From assembly GCA_963923035.1 (NCBI GenBank), contig CAWUKT010000136.1:1-9202 (forward strand): 9,202 nucleotides of DNA, given 5' to 3'. The notes under the pieces are model-generated. The model saw only the letters and a program-made list of their open reading frames with translations, was not told the DNA's origin and searched no databases. Positions 1 through 6,470 of the stretch are shown piece after piece. The position numbers were made by a program, and so were the translations under genes. Position 1 is the stretch's first letter. Every line of letters begins with the position of its first letter. The stretch comes from CAWUKT01 sp963923035. Lineage in GTDB: Bacteria; Bacteroidota; Bacteroidia; J057; JADKCL01.

Positions 1-126
1 GCGAATCCGCCGACGCAGGAACTGCGCAGCAGGCGCTCCGCCCGAGCCCGCCATCGGCACCCCGGCCACCGAATGGCGAAATCTCCCGCCTACCACCCGG
101 TGCGCCACCAACTCTCCCCCAAATAA
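1..126. other. GC-rich edge segment, unresolved coding potential
   Basis: This stretch is richer in G+C than the 38 bases that follow it, which in this genome suggests coding rather than intergenic DNA, but no frame is convincing. On the + strand, frame 1 is open from the edge to a TAA at 124-126 and gives a very basic, His/Arg/Pro-rich tail, so it could be the C-terminus of an upstream gene. On the - strand an ATG at 54-52 opens a frame running off the edge (MAGSGGAPAAQFLRRRIR), so it could instead be the start of a divergent gene. Neither peptide was recognised. The + frame 3 is also open into rsmA, but the family's start position argues against extending rsmA. Confidence 0.25.
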
Positions 127-151
127 CCCGCCGTATTCACTCGCTTTTTTG

Positions 152-159
152 CAACTTTG
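152..159 (+). promoter_or_regulatory. possible bacteroidete -7 box before rsmA
   Basis: CAACTTTG matches the Bacteroidota -7 consensus TAnnTTTG except at the first base and ends five bases before the rsmA ATG. A T-run precedes it, but no clear TTG -33 element lies 17-23 bases upstream. If used, it would give an almost leaderless mRNA, an arrangement common in this phylum. The call rests on the motif alone. Confidence 0.3.
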
Positions 160-164
160 GCGGG

Positions 165-950
165 ATGGATCCGCTCAAACCCAAAAAGCAGTTGGGGCAG
201 CACTTTCTCGCCGATGAAAACACCGCGCGCAAGATCGTCGATGCCCTCCAAGCGCCCCCGGAGGCCCGCATCGTCGAGATCGGGCCGGGCATGGGCGTGC
301 TCACCAAGTACTTGGTGGAGCGGTACGAGGACGTCCAAGTCGTGGAATACGATCCCGATGCCGTCGCCTACCTGAAGGCCCATTTCGCCGACAGCCAACT
401 CAATATCCACCACGCAGACGTGCTCAAATGGGACTTCGAAGCCCATTTGGATCGCCCCACCTGGTTCATTGGGAATCTTCCGTACAACATCTCCTCGCCC
501 ATATTCTTTCGGCTCCTTGAGTACCGCCACCTGGTCCAACGCTGTGTGTTCATGGTGCAGAAGGAAGTTGCGGACCGCGTTTGCGCGGCCGAAGAAGCTC
601 CCCCGAAGCAAAAAGGCATCCTCTCGGTTCTGACCCACCCGTATTTCGAGCGGAAATACCTATTTAAGGTTCGTCCCTCCGTTTTTCGGCCGCCGCCCAA
701 GGTCATGAGCGCGGTCTTCTCCTTTGATCGGAAGCCTGAACCCGCCGAGATTCATTTTCCTGCGTACAAACAGACGGTCAAAAAGGCATTTGGACAGCGT
801 CGGAAAACCTTACGCAACGCTTTGAAAAGCCTGAACCCTGCCTGGGAATCCCTGGACCCCAAGTGGTCCCAATTGCGGGCCGAAGCCCTGCCTTATGCGG
901 CCTTTGCTGAAATCTCCAACCAGATTGCCCCTGAAAATGACGACCAATAG
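165..950 (+). CDS. rsmA: 16S rRNA (adenine1518-N6/adenine1519-N6)-dimethyltransferase RsmA/KsgA
   Basis: RsmA dimethylates two adjacent adenines in the 3'-terminal hairpin of 16S rRNA using S-adenosylmethionine, a late 30S maturation step in the cytoplasm. The 261-residue protein has the usual family length. It begins with the hallmark KKQLGQHFL (residues 7-15), followed by the SAM-binding motif I EIGPGMGVLT (38-47), an acidic motif II around VVEYD (59-63), the catalytic motif IV NLPYNIS (104-110), and FRPPPKVMSAV (174-184), with a helical C-terminal RNA-binding domain after about 195. The ATG at 165 places QHFL at the usual distance from the N-terminus, so the open frame upstream is not used. 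The 3' end overlaps the next gene's ATG by 14 bases, suggesting coupled translation. No key residue is missing. Loss of this gene classically gives kasugamycin resistance. Confidence 0.97.
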   Translation: MDPLKPKKQLGQHFLADENTARKIVDALQAPPEARIVEIGPGMGVLTKYLVERYEDVQVVEYDPDAVAYLKAHFADSQLNIHHADVLKWDFEAHLDRPTWFIGNLPYNISSPIFFRLLEYRHLVQRCVFMVQKEVADRVCAAEEAPPKQKGILSVLTHPYFERKYLFKVRPSVFRPPPKVMSAVFSFDRKPEPAEIHFPAYKQTVKKAFGQRRKTLRNALKSLNPAWESLDPKWSQLRAEALPYAAFAEISNQIAPENDDQ

Positions 951-2028
951 CGCTCCCCATATCCTCACCCCCGGCCCCGTTGCAGTCCCGAAATTCATTT
1001 TTGAGGCGATCCAACAACCCGTCATTCACCAGCGCTCCCCGGCTTTTATCGATTTCTTTCAGGAGCTTCAGCTCCAACTCCAATACCTTTTTCAGACTGA
1101 AAACCCAGTCCTCGCATTCCCCGCAACTGGCAGTATGGCCTTTGAGATGACCCTGCAAAGCCTGTTGCCGCCTCAAAGCACCGTCGCCATCGCTGCCCAC
1201 GGGAAATTCTCCGACCGGTGGCTTGACTTCGCCCAACATGCCGGCTACAAAACCATTCCGCTCCGCCAACCTTGGGGAGAAGCCCCCGAATTGGGAGGTG
1301 GCTTGGAAATGTTGATCGAAATTCCAGACCTGGCTGCTGTAGTCCTCACCCACTGCGAAACCTCTACCGGAGCCCTCACCGACCTGGAGGAGATTGCATT
1401 TTTCCTGAAAAAACACCGCCCTGACCTGCTCATCATCGTAGATGCCATGAGTACCATTGGCGTGCTCCCCTACTACCACGACGCCTGGCAGATCGATGCG
1501 AGCGTCTGCTCTTCCCAAAAAGGCCTTTTCAACCCTTCCGGGACCGCTTTTGTCGCCCTCAGCGCGAACGCCATTTCCCGACTCCCAATCCCGCCGGTTG
1601 ACGATGCCTATCACCTCGGCCACTATTGGAAATACCTGGCGCAGGGCAGTTTTCCCTTCACTCCGCCCACCCAGCTCTTTTATGGCATAAACCGGGCCTT
1701 GAAGGAAATTCAGCACCAAGGACTCCCCGCCCGTTGGAATCTCAGTCACCAGATGAGCCAGCGGTTCAAAAAAGGAATTGAGGAGTTAGGAGGAAAATTG
1801 GTGGGGCAAAGTCATGCTGATTCTGTGACGGCATTTGCGTTGGGAAATGGCAACCATGATGAATTTAGGGCAGAATTATACCGACGGGGCTATGAATTGG
1901 CGGGGGGACAAGGGCCACTCAAAAGTAAAATCATGCGGGTTGGGCATTTTGGTTGGGTGGAAAAGGAAATTGTAGAGGGGTTGCTCGAAGAAATAGAAGC
2001 CATGAAAAAAGAAGGAAAATGGACATAA
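937..2028 (+). CDS. class V PLP-dependent aminotransferase (serine/alanine-glyoxylate aminotransferase family)
   Basis: This is a cytosolic pyridoxal-phosphate aminotransferase of 363 residues, full length for the family. Starting at ATG 937 puts the substrate-loop signature LTPGPVAVP at residues 10-18. Other visible motifs are TGSMAFE (64-70, phosphate/ring contacts), THCETSTGAL (138-147), the PLP-pyridine aspartate in VDAMS (D169), the Schiff-base lysine in SSQKG (K195), FTPPT (241-245) from the partner subunit, and the carboxylate-binding arginine in MRVGHFG (R334). These fit the serine-glyoxylate/alanine-glyoxylate branch better than canonical SerC. The gene overlaps rsmA by 14 bases and the following dehydrogenase by 10. 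That partner suggests either phosphoserine formation from phosphohydroxypyruvate or serine-glyoxylate exchange giving hydroxypyruvate; the sequence alone does not decide. From about 1760 on, base composition becomes G/A-rich, unlike the C-rich first part. The family is sure, the substrate is not. Confidence 0.9.
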   Translation: MTTNSAPHILTPGPVAVPKFIFEAIQQPVIHQRSPAFIDFFQELQLQLQYLFQTENPVLAFPATGSMAFEMTLQSLLPPQSTVAIAAHGKFSDRWLDFAQHAGYKTIPLRQPWGEAPELGGGLEMLIEIPDLAAVVLTHCETSTGALTDLEEIAFFLKKHRPDLLIIVDAMSTIGVLPYYHDAWQIDASVCSSQKGLFNPSGTAFVALSANAISRLPIPPVDDAYHLGHYWKYLAQGSFPFTPPTQLFYGINRALKEIQHQGLPARWNLSHQMSQRFKKGIEELGGKLVGQSHADSVTAFALGNGNHDEFRAELYRRGYELAGGQGPLKSKIMRVGHFGWVEKEIVEGLLEEIEAMKKEGKWT

Positions 2029-2969
2029 AATTGCCGCAGGTACTGTTGGTGGATCGATTTCCGGAGGCAATGCGGGAGGAACTTCAAAGCCTGCCCATTG
2101 ATCTTCAATATGAACCCGAATGGCGGCGAGCGGAAATTCTGGCGGCAATGCCGGAGATCGATGTCCTCATCATGAATTCCAAGACGCATGTCGACCGCGA
2201 GTTGCTGGATCGGGCTCCCCGGCTCAAGGTGCTTGGGCGGGCGGGCGTCGGAATGGACCATTTCGACCTCCCTCTCCTCGCTGAGCGAGGCGTCAAGGTG
2301 GTCAACGCTCCCGGCATGAATGCCCGGCCCGTTGGCGAACAGGCCGTCGGTATGCTGTTGGCCATGCTGCACCGCATTCCCTGGGCCAACCAGGAAGTCC
2401 AGCAATTTCAGTGGCGCCGCGAACCCAATCGGGGCAGCGAACTGAACGCCCTGACCGTCGGCGTCATCGGCCACGGCCATACCGGAAGCGCCTTTACGCG
2501 TTGCCTCCGGGGATTTGGCTGTCGCATCCTGGCCTACGACAAATACAAAACTGATTACGGCAATGATTGGGTCGAGGAAGCCGACCTCGAGACCATTTTT
2601 TCCCAAGCCGACGTCCTCAGCCTCCACATTCCCCTTACCGACGAGACCCAGGCCTGGATCACCGCCGATTTTCTTTCCCAATTCTCCCGCCCCATCTGGC
2701 TCCTCAACCTCGCCCGCGGTCCGATTCTCCCGATGCAGGAACTGGTCAAGGCATTGGAAGCAGGATTGGTCATTGCTGCGGGTTTAGATGTGTTGGAAAA
2801 TGAAAAACTGAACACCCTGACTCTCGACCAGCGCAGCTCGATGGAGTCACTTATTGCCTCCGACCGCGTCATCTTTACGCCCCACATCGGGGGTTGGAGC
2901 CACGAAAGTCTCATCCGCATCAACAATGTCATGGTTCAGGCGGTCCGGGACTTCATTTCCCCCCTTTAA
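2019..2969 (+). CDS. D-2-hydroxyacid dehydrogenase (phosphoglycerate/hydroxypyruvate dehydrogenase type)
   Basis: This is an NAD-dependent oxidoreductase of 316 residues interconverting a D-2-hydroxyacid and its 2-keto acid. GRAGVGMDHFD (73-83) marks the catalytic domain. The Rossmann fold carries the glycine motif VIGHGHTG (149-156) with an aspartate at the end of the second strand (D174), favouring NAD over NADP. The catalytic triad is visible as R233 in NLARG, E262 in LDVLENEK and H289 in FTPHIGGW. There is no C-terminal ACT domain, so this is the short form without serine feedback. ATG 2019 overlaps the aminotransferase stop by 10 bases and has a purine-rich GAAGGA just upstream; a longer in-frame extension to 1953 lies inside the aminotransferase and is unlikely. 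With its neighbour it could catalyse the first step of serine synthesis (SerA-like) or reduce hydroxypyruvate to glycerate. Specificity is inferred only. Confidence 0.9.
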   Translation: MDIKLPQVLLVDRFPEAMREELQSLPIDLQYEPEWRRAEILAAMPEIDVLIMNSKTHVDRELLDRAPRLKVLGRAGVGMDHFDLPLLAERGVKVVNAPGMNARPVGEQAVGMLLAMLHRIPWANQEVQQFQWRREPNRGSELNALTVGVIGHGHTGSAFTRCLRGFGCRILAYDKYKTDYGNDWVEEADLETIFSQADVLSLHIPLTDETQAWITADFLSQFSRPIWLLNLARGPILPMQELVKALEAGLVIAAGLDVLENEKLNTLTLDQRSSMESLIASDRVIFTPHIGGWSHESLIRINNVMVQAVRDFISPL

Positions 2970-3022
2970 GCCCACACTTTTTCTCCCTTCTGCAATTCAG
3001 GTTTCATTTAATCTGGAGGAAA

Positions 3023-3052
3023 TTTCTTTATCTCAGATTTATAGTATTTTTG
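3023..3052 (+). promoter_or_regulatory. probable bacteroidete promoter of the sugar cassette
   Basis: TATTTTTG (3045-3052) is an exact match to the Bacteroidota -7 consensus TAnnTTTG. A TTTC (3023-3026), one base off the -33 TTTG, lies 18 bases upstream, within the spacing reported for this phylum. The ATG at 3074 follows after 21 bases, leaving a short leader. The region lies in the 104-base gap after the dehydrogenase gene, where no terminator hairpin was seen, so read-through from upstream is also possible. Confidence 0.5.
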
Positions 3053-3073
3053 CGCCAGAATTACAGGACCAAC

Positions 3074-4069
3074 ATGCAAGAAAAAATATTCCAAAAGATT
3101 TTCATCACAGGAGGCGGCGGCTACGTCGGCTCTTTGCTCGTGCCCACCCTGCTGGAAGAAGGCTATGAAGTCTCCGTCATTGACCTGTTCATTTATGGTG
3201 AAGACAAATTGCCCGATCATCCGAATCTGACCAAGATCAAAGGCGATATCCGCGACGCGGAACTCCTCCAGCAGCACATTCCCGGCCACGATGCAGTCAT
3301 TCACCTGGCCTGCATTTCCAACGACCCCAGCTTCGAACTCAATCCCGACCTAGGCAAGTCCATCAACTTCGACGCATTTGAACCGATGGTCCAGATCGCC
3401 AAAAACGGCGGCGTCCAGCGTTTCATCTATGCTTCTTCTTCTTCGGTCTACGGCATCAAAGAAGTGTCGAACGTGACTGAAGATATGGAATTGGATCCCC
3501 TGACCGACTATTCCAAGTTCAAGGCCATGTGCGAAGAGGTCCTCGCCAACTACCAGAGCGACGACTTCACCACGGTCACCATCCGTCCCGCCACCGTTTG
3601 CGGCTACGGCAACCGCCTCCGGCTCGACCTCACCGTGAACATCCTCACCAACTTCGCCATCAACCGGGACAAGATCACGGTCTTCGGCGGAGAGCAGAAG
3701 CGCCCCAATATTCACATCAAGGACATGGTCCGCGCTTACCAAATGATGCTGACCTTGCCTTCCGAGAAGATCGCCGGTGGCATCTACAATGCGGGTTACC
3801 AAAACCACAAGGTGAAGGACATCGCCCAGATGGTGAAGAATGTAGTCGGTGACCATGTGGAAATCATCACAACGCCCACCAACGATCACCGCTCCTACCA
3901 TATTTCTTCCGAAAAGATCAAAAATGAGCTCGGTTTCGAACCGATCCATACCATCGAAGACGCGGTCCGTGACCTGAAAGAAGCCTTTGACGCAGGCAAA
4001 ATCCCGAACTCCTTCGAAGACATCAACTACTTCAATGTCAAGTTGATGAACGATATTGAGCTGGTATAA
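3074..4069 (+). CDS. NAD-dependent epimerase/dehydratase/reductase of nucleotide sugars (extended SDR)
   Basis: This is a 331-residue extended short-chain dehydrogenase/reductase, the fold of UDP-glucose 4-epimerase, dTDP-glucose dehydratase and sugar-nucleotide reductases. TGGGGYVG (12-19) is the GxxGxxG dinucleotide site, D37 caps the second strand as in NAD-using members, and IHLACIS (76-82) is the adenine-side strand. The catalytic set is the serine cluster ASSSSVYG (120-127) with Y146 and K150 of YSKFK. RPATVCGYGNRLRLD (171-185) and GGEQKRPNIHIKDMV (205-219) are sugar-nucleotide contacts. The ATG at 3074 gives the Rossmann motif the normal N-terminal distance; a frame open to 2894 adds 60 residues overlapping the previous gene and is rejected. 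It heads a cassette with a methyltransferase and a sugar aminotransferase, supporting a role in making a modified deoxysugar. The exact reaction (epimerase or 4-ketoreductase) cannot be told. Confidence 0.9.
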   Translation: MQEKIFQKIFITGGGGYVGSLLVPTLLEEGYEVSVIDLFIYGEDKLPDHPNLTKIKGDIRDAELLQQHIPGHDAVIHLACISNDPSFELNPDLGKSINFDAFEPMVQIAKNGGVQRFIYASSSSVYGIKEVSNVTEDMELDPLTDYSKFKAMCEEVLANYQSDDFTTVTIRPATVCGYGNRLRLDLTVNILTNFAINRDKITVFGGEQKRPNIHIKDMVRAYQMMLTLPSEKIAGGIYNAGYQNHKVKDIAQMVKNVVGDHVEIITTPTNDHRSYHISSEKIKNELGFEPIHTIEDAVRDLKEAFDAGKIPNSFEDINYFNVKLMNDIELV

Positions 4070-4081
4070 AGCCTTAAACTT

Positions 4082-5113
4082 ATGAGTGAATCCCCCGAAA
4101 TTTTCCGCAAATTCCGGGCAGCTTACGAGGCTGACCAGGAACGGTACATCAAAAAATGGCTGGTGAGTTGGGAGTACCAGGAGAAGCGCATCAAGCGCAA
4201 TGTGAACTATGCCGGGGGATTGCCGCAGAATTTCTACGAATACAATGGCATCCAGGACCTGGAAACCTGGTTTTCCTGGACCGAATATGAGCCCAAACCC
4301 AATTTCTTTCCGATGGAATTGGTGGGGCCATTGGCGGAAAAAAGCCGGCAGTACGATGAAAAGGTCTTTTCGCATTATGGCCTGAACATCGATATGGAAG
4401 GCTACGATACCGACCTGGGCATCTACAATGGCCAGGATTATATTTTCGCCAATTACTACCCCGGAAAGAACGATTCCAACCGGGTCAATGTCCTGGATTT
4501 TGGGGCGGGATACGGCCGCCAAGCCAACTTGTGGTCCCAAAATGACCGCGATCTCCTGTATGTGGCCATGGATGCCATTCCCCTGAGCTACTGCCTCCAA
4601 AATAAGTATTACCAGCTGGCGGACCTCCCCCTGTATGACTACGTGGATGATCGGGATGGCTTCAAAGTGGATGACGAGCAACGGGGCATCTACCATCTTC
4701 CTACCTGGCGGGCCGATCTGCTCCCCGACAACTTCTTTGACCGGATCGTGGTGGTGCAGGTTCTGCCCGAATTGAATGCTACGCTGGTCAAGCATGCCAT
4801 CAAGATTTTCCACCGCGTATTGAAGCCCCACGGCGCCCTGTACATCCGGGACCACGGCTCCTCCTGGCGACCCGGGCATACCCTGGACACCGATAAGGTG
4901 CTGCGGGAAACGGGATTTGCATTGGAATACCAGGCCTACCTGCGGGACCGGGAAGAAATTCACGGGATTCCGCGGATTTGGCGCAAGAAAGATCCGGTCG
5001 TTGAGGAGCAGAGAACGGTATCGGGAAAACAGAAACTCAAGGAAATGGCCATCAATTTCGACGCGGCCACGAATGGCAAGGTGAAAAGACTGATTAAGGG
5101 TAAGAAAAAATAA
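4082..5113 (+). CDS. class I SAM-dependent methyltransferase, putative sugar-modifying
   Basis: The 343-residue protein has a methyltransferase core in its second half. Motif I is VLDFGAGYGR (137-146), an acidic residue follows the next strand (VAMDA, 161-165), and FDRIVVVQVL (219-228) resembles motif IV, followed by HRVLKPHGALYIRDHG (244-259), the usual region after motif IV. The first 130 residues are aromatic-rich and unlike simple methyltransferases; they may form a substrate-specific N-terminal domain. The C-terminus ends in a lysine-rich tail (RLIKGKKK), which could contact membrane or nucleic acid or be incidental. It begins 12 bases after the epimerase stop and ends 43 bases before the aminotransferase, so all three are probably co-transcribed. 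An O- or N-methyltransferase acting on a nucleotide sugar or glycan fits the context, but the substrate is inferred from neighbours only. Confidence 0.85.
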   Translation: MSESPEIFRKFRAAYEADQERYIKKWLVSWEYQEKRIKRNVNYAGGLPQNFYEYNGIQDLETWFSWTEYEPKPNFFPMELVGPLAEKSRQYDEKVFSHYGLNIDMEGYDTDLGIYNGQDYIFANYYPGKNDSNRVNVLDFGAGYGRQANLWSQNDRDLLYVAMDAIPLSYCLQNKYYQLADLPLYDYVDDRDGFKVDDEQRGIYHLPTWRADLLPDNFFDRIVVVQVLPELNATLVKHAIKIFHRVLKPHGALYIRDHGSSWRPGHTLDTDKVLRETGFALEYQAYLRDREEIHGIPRIWRKKDPVVEEQRTVSGKQKLKEMAINFDAATNGKVKRLIKGKKK

Positions 5114-5124
5114 GGCGAATCACC

Positions 5125-5132
5125 TATATTCG
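5125..5132 (+). promoter_or_regulatory. weak internal -7-like box before the sugar aminotransferase
   Basis: TATATTCG differs from the bacteroidete TAnnTTTG box at one base and lies 24 bases before the ATG at 5157, in the only appreciable gap inside the cassette. No TTG was seen at the -33 distance, where the preceding gene's A-rich end lies. It might give extra expression of the aminotransferase. The evidence is one degenerate motif. Confidence 0.2.
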
Positions 5133-5156
5133 TTCTGTACCACAATCCATTATTCT

Positions 5157-6275
5157 ATGGCAGTAACCATTCAGAAACAGCGCGTTCCCTACATCGACCT
5201 TGGCTTGCAACACCAGGCTCACAAAAGTGAGTACATGGCTGAAATTGAGAAGGTATTGGACAGCGGCTGGTTCATCTTGGGTGAAAATGTCACCAAGTTT
5301 GAAAAGGATTTCGCTGAATTGTGCGGCGCGAAATATGCCGTGGGCCTCAACAGTGGAACAGATGCCCTGTTCCTGGCCATGATCGCCCTCGGAATTGGCC
5401 CGGGAGACGAAGTGATCACCGCCCCCAATTCCTACCTGGCCTCCGCGTCCAGCGTCGCACTGATCGGTGCGACCCCCGTCTTTGCCGACGTGGGCGACGA
5501 CTACAATATCGATCCCGACAAGATCCGGGCTTCGATTACCCCGCGGACCAAGGCGATCATCCCCGTCCACCTGACGGGCCGTCCCGCCAATATGGAGGCC
5601 ATCATGGCCATCGCCCAGGAACATGGCCTCGCGGTCATCGAAGATTGTGCCCAGGCGGTCTGCGCCACCTACAAGGGCCAGGGCGTAGGCTCCTTCGGCG
5701 ATGCGGGCTGTTTCAGCCTCCACCCGCTCAAGAACCTGAATGCCTGCGGCGACGGTGGTGTGCTCACCACCAATTCCGATGAAATGTACGATCGGATCAT
5801 GAAGGCCCGTAACCACGGCCTCAAAAACCGCAACGAATGCGAATTCTGGAGCTATAACTCCCGTCTCGACGCCCTTCAGGCCGCCGTCCTGAACGTCAAG
5901 ATGAAATATATCCGCGAGGTATCGGCCCGTCGCCGTGACATCGCGGCCATGTACCGGGAGCGGTTGGCGGACGTCGTAACGGTTCCCCAGGAACTGCCCC
6001 ACGAATACGCCGTTTACCACACGTTCATTGTCATGGCGGACCGTCGTGACGAACTCATGGCATACCTGAAAGACAATGGGGTGGACAGCAAAATCCATTA
6101 TCCCATTCCGATCCACCTCCAGGAAGCCGCTTCAAATCTGGGCTACGGACCAGGCTCCATGCCGGTGACCGAATACCAGGTTGAGCGCATTCTCAGCCTC
6201 CCCGTTTTCCCGGAGTTGACGGATGAGCAGGTCCATTACGTCTGTGACGTCATCCACAGCTTCTACCAAGGCTGA
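5157..6275 (+). CDS. DegT/DnrJ/EryC1/StrS family nucleotide-sugar aminotransferase
   Basis: This is a PLP enzyme of 372 residues, normal for the family, transferring an amino group (usually from glutamate) to a keto-sugar nucleotide. PYIDLGLQH (11-19) is the typical start. SGTDAL (66-71) binds the cofactor phosphate, EDCAQA (162-167) holds the pyridine-contacting aspartate D163, and FSLHPLKNLNACGDGG (186-201) holds the Schiff-base lysine K192. NSRLDALQA (234-242) and HYPIPIHLQ (314-322) are also family marks; the last is characteristic of the 3-aminotransferases of dTDP-3-keto-6-deoxyhexoses (FdtB, QdtB, DesV), which makes that the best guess for position specificity. It is the last gene of the sugar cassette and is followed after 20 bases by a strong terminator. 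With the upstream epimerase and methyltransferase it probably yields an amino, perhaps methylated, deoxysugar for surface glycans. The family is certain; the exact sugar is inferred. Confidence 0.95.
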   Translation: MAVTIQKQRVPYIDLGLQHQAHKSEYMAEIEKVLDSGWFILGENVTKFEKDFAELCGAKYAVGLNSGTDALFLAMIALGIGPGDEVITAPNSYLASASSVALIGATPVFADVGDDYNIDPDKIRASITPRTKAIIPVHLTGRPANMEAIMAIAQEHGLAVIEDCAQAVCATYKGQGVGSFGDAGCFSLHPLKNLNACGDGGVLTTNSDEMYDRIMKARNHGLKNRNECEFWSYNSRLDALQAAVLNVKMKYIREVSARRRDIAAMYRERLADVVTVPQELPHEYAVYHTFIVMADRRDELMAYLKDNGVDSKIHYPIPIHLQEAASNLGYGPGSMPVTEYQVERILSLPVFPELTDEQVHYVCDVIHSFYQG

Positions 6276-6295
6276 TTTTTGTCCCTGCAACCTTT

Positions 6296-6334
6296 ACGTC
6301 GCTGGTGATTTTCAGATTACCAGCGACGTTTTTT
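6296..6334 (+). terminator. strong intrinsic terminator closing the sugar cassette
   Basis: ACGTCGCTGGT (6296-6306) and ACCAGCGACGT (6319-6329) form a perfect 11-bp stem. Four further pairs, two of them G-U wobbles, can close the interior down to a UUCA tetraloop. The right arm runs directly into TTTTT (6330-6334). The left side lacks an A-tract, so it works on the + strand only. It begins 21 bases after the aminotransferase stop and should insulate the acyl-CoA ligase unit from cassette transcription. Confidence 0.92.
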
Positions 6335-6348
6335 ATTCCCCCAAACCG

Positions 6349-6375
6349 TTGACAATCCCCTATAAATTCCATTTG
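6349..6375 (+). promoter_or_regulatory. candidate promoter of the acyl-CoA ligase/permease unit
   Basis: TTG at 6349-6351 (within TTGAC) is followed after 16 bases by TCCATTTG (6368-6375), which matches TAnnTTTG except for one base. The spacing is slightly shorter than the usual 17-23. Its position just after the terminator and about 95 bases before the ATG at 6471 is suitable for a new transcription unit. A second TATCTTTT box at 6408-6415 lacks a properly spaced TTG. Confidence 0.3.
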
Positions 6376-6400
6376 TCGAAATTTTCCTATTCCTGCCCAT

Positions 6401-6442
6401 TGTAAGCTATCTTTTTCTTATACTTACAACCTGTTTGTACAA
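6401..6442. promoter_or_regulatory. inverted repeats in the acyl-CoA ligase leader
   Basis: TGTAAG (6401-6406) and CTTACA (6423-6428) are an exact inverted pair 16 bases apart. Just downstream lies the perfect 8-bp palindrome TTGTACAA (6435-6442). Both sit between the candidate promoter and the ATG at 6471. They could be an operator for a dimeric repressor or an RNA hairpin; short repeats in AT-rich DNA can also be chance. Confidence 0.25.
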
Positions 6443-6470
6443 GACAAAGGTTCATTAAACGCGCGACTTC

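Noticed and set aside
895..936. 14-residue N-terminal extension of the aminotransferase
   Set aside because: It lies wholly inside rsmA. The ATG at 937 puts the TPGP motif at its usual place near the N-terminus and gives a short overlap like that of the next gene pair.
778..1749. 323-codon frame on the - strand opposite the aminotransferase gene
   Set aside because: It is antisense to conserved class V aminotransferase motifs, has no recognisable domain, and is explained by codon bias.
1953..2018. 22-residue N-terminal extension of the hydroxyacid dehydrogenase
   Set aside because: It lies wholly inside the aminotransferase gene. The ATG at 2019 gives the usual N-terminus and a typical short overlap.
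2894..3073. 60-residue N-terminal extension of the epimerase
   Set aside because: It would overlap the end of the dehydrogenase gene and span the promoter. The Rossmann glycine motif needs a start near 3074, and the extension has no conserved character.
3350..4963. Uninterrupted 537-codon reading frame on the - strand
   Set aside because: It lies opposite the epimerase and methyltransferase genes, which show clear family motifs on the + strand. Its Val/Gly/His-rich product has no recognisable motif, and long antisense frames are expected opposite genes with this codon bias.
5124..6116. 330-codon frame on the - strand opposite the sugar aminotransferase gene
   Set aside because: It is antisense to a gene with all DegT family motifs, and its product looks like nothing known.
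6349..6366. TTGACA and TATAAA resembling a sigma-70 promoter
   Set aside because: The two boxes are only 6 bases apart, far too close for a -35/-10 pair; TTG was instead considered as a -33 element for a TAnnTTTG-type promoter.
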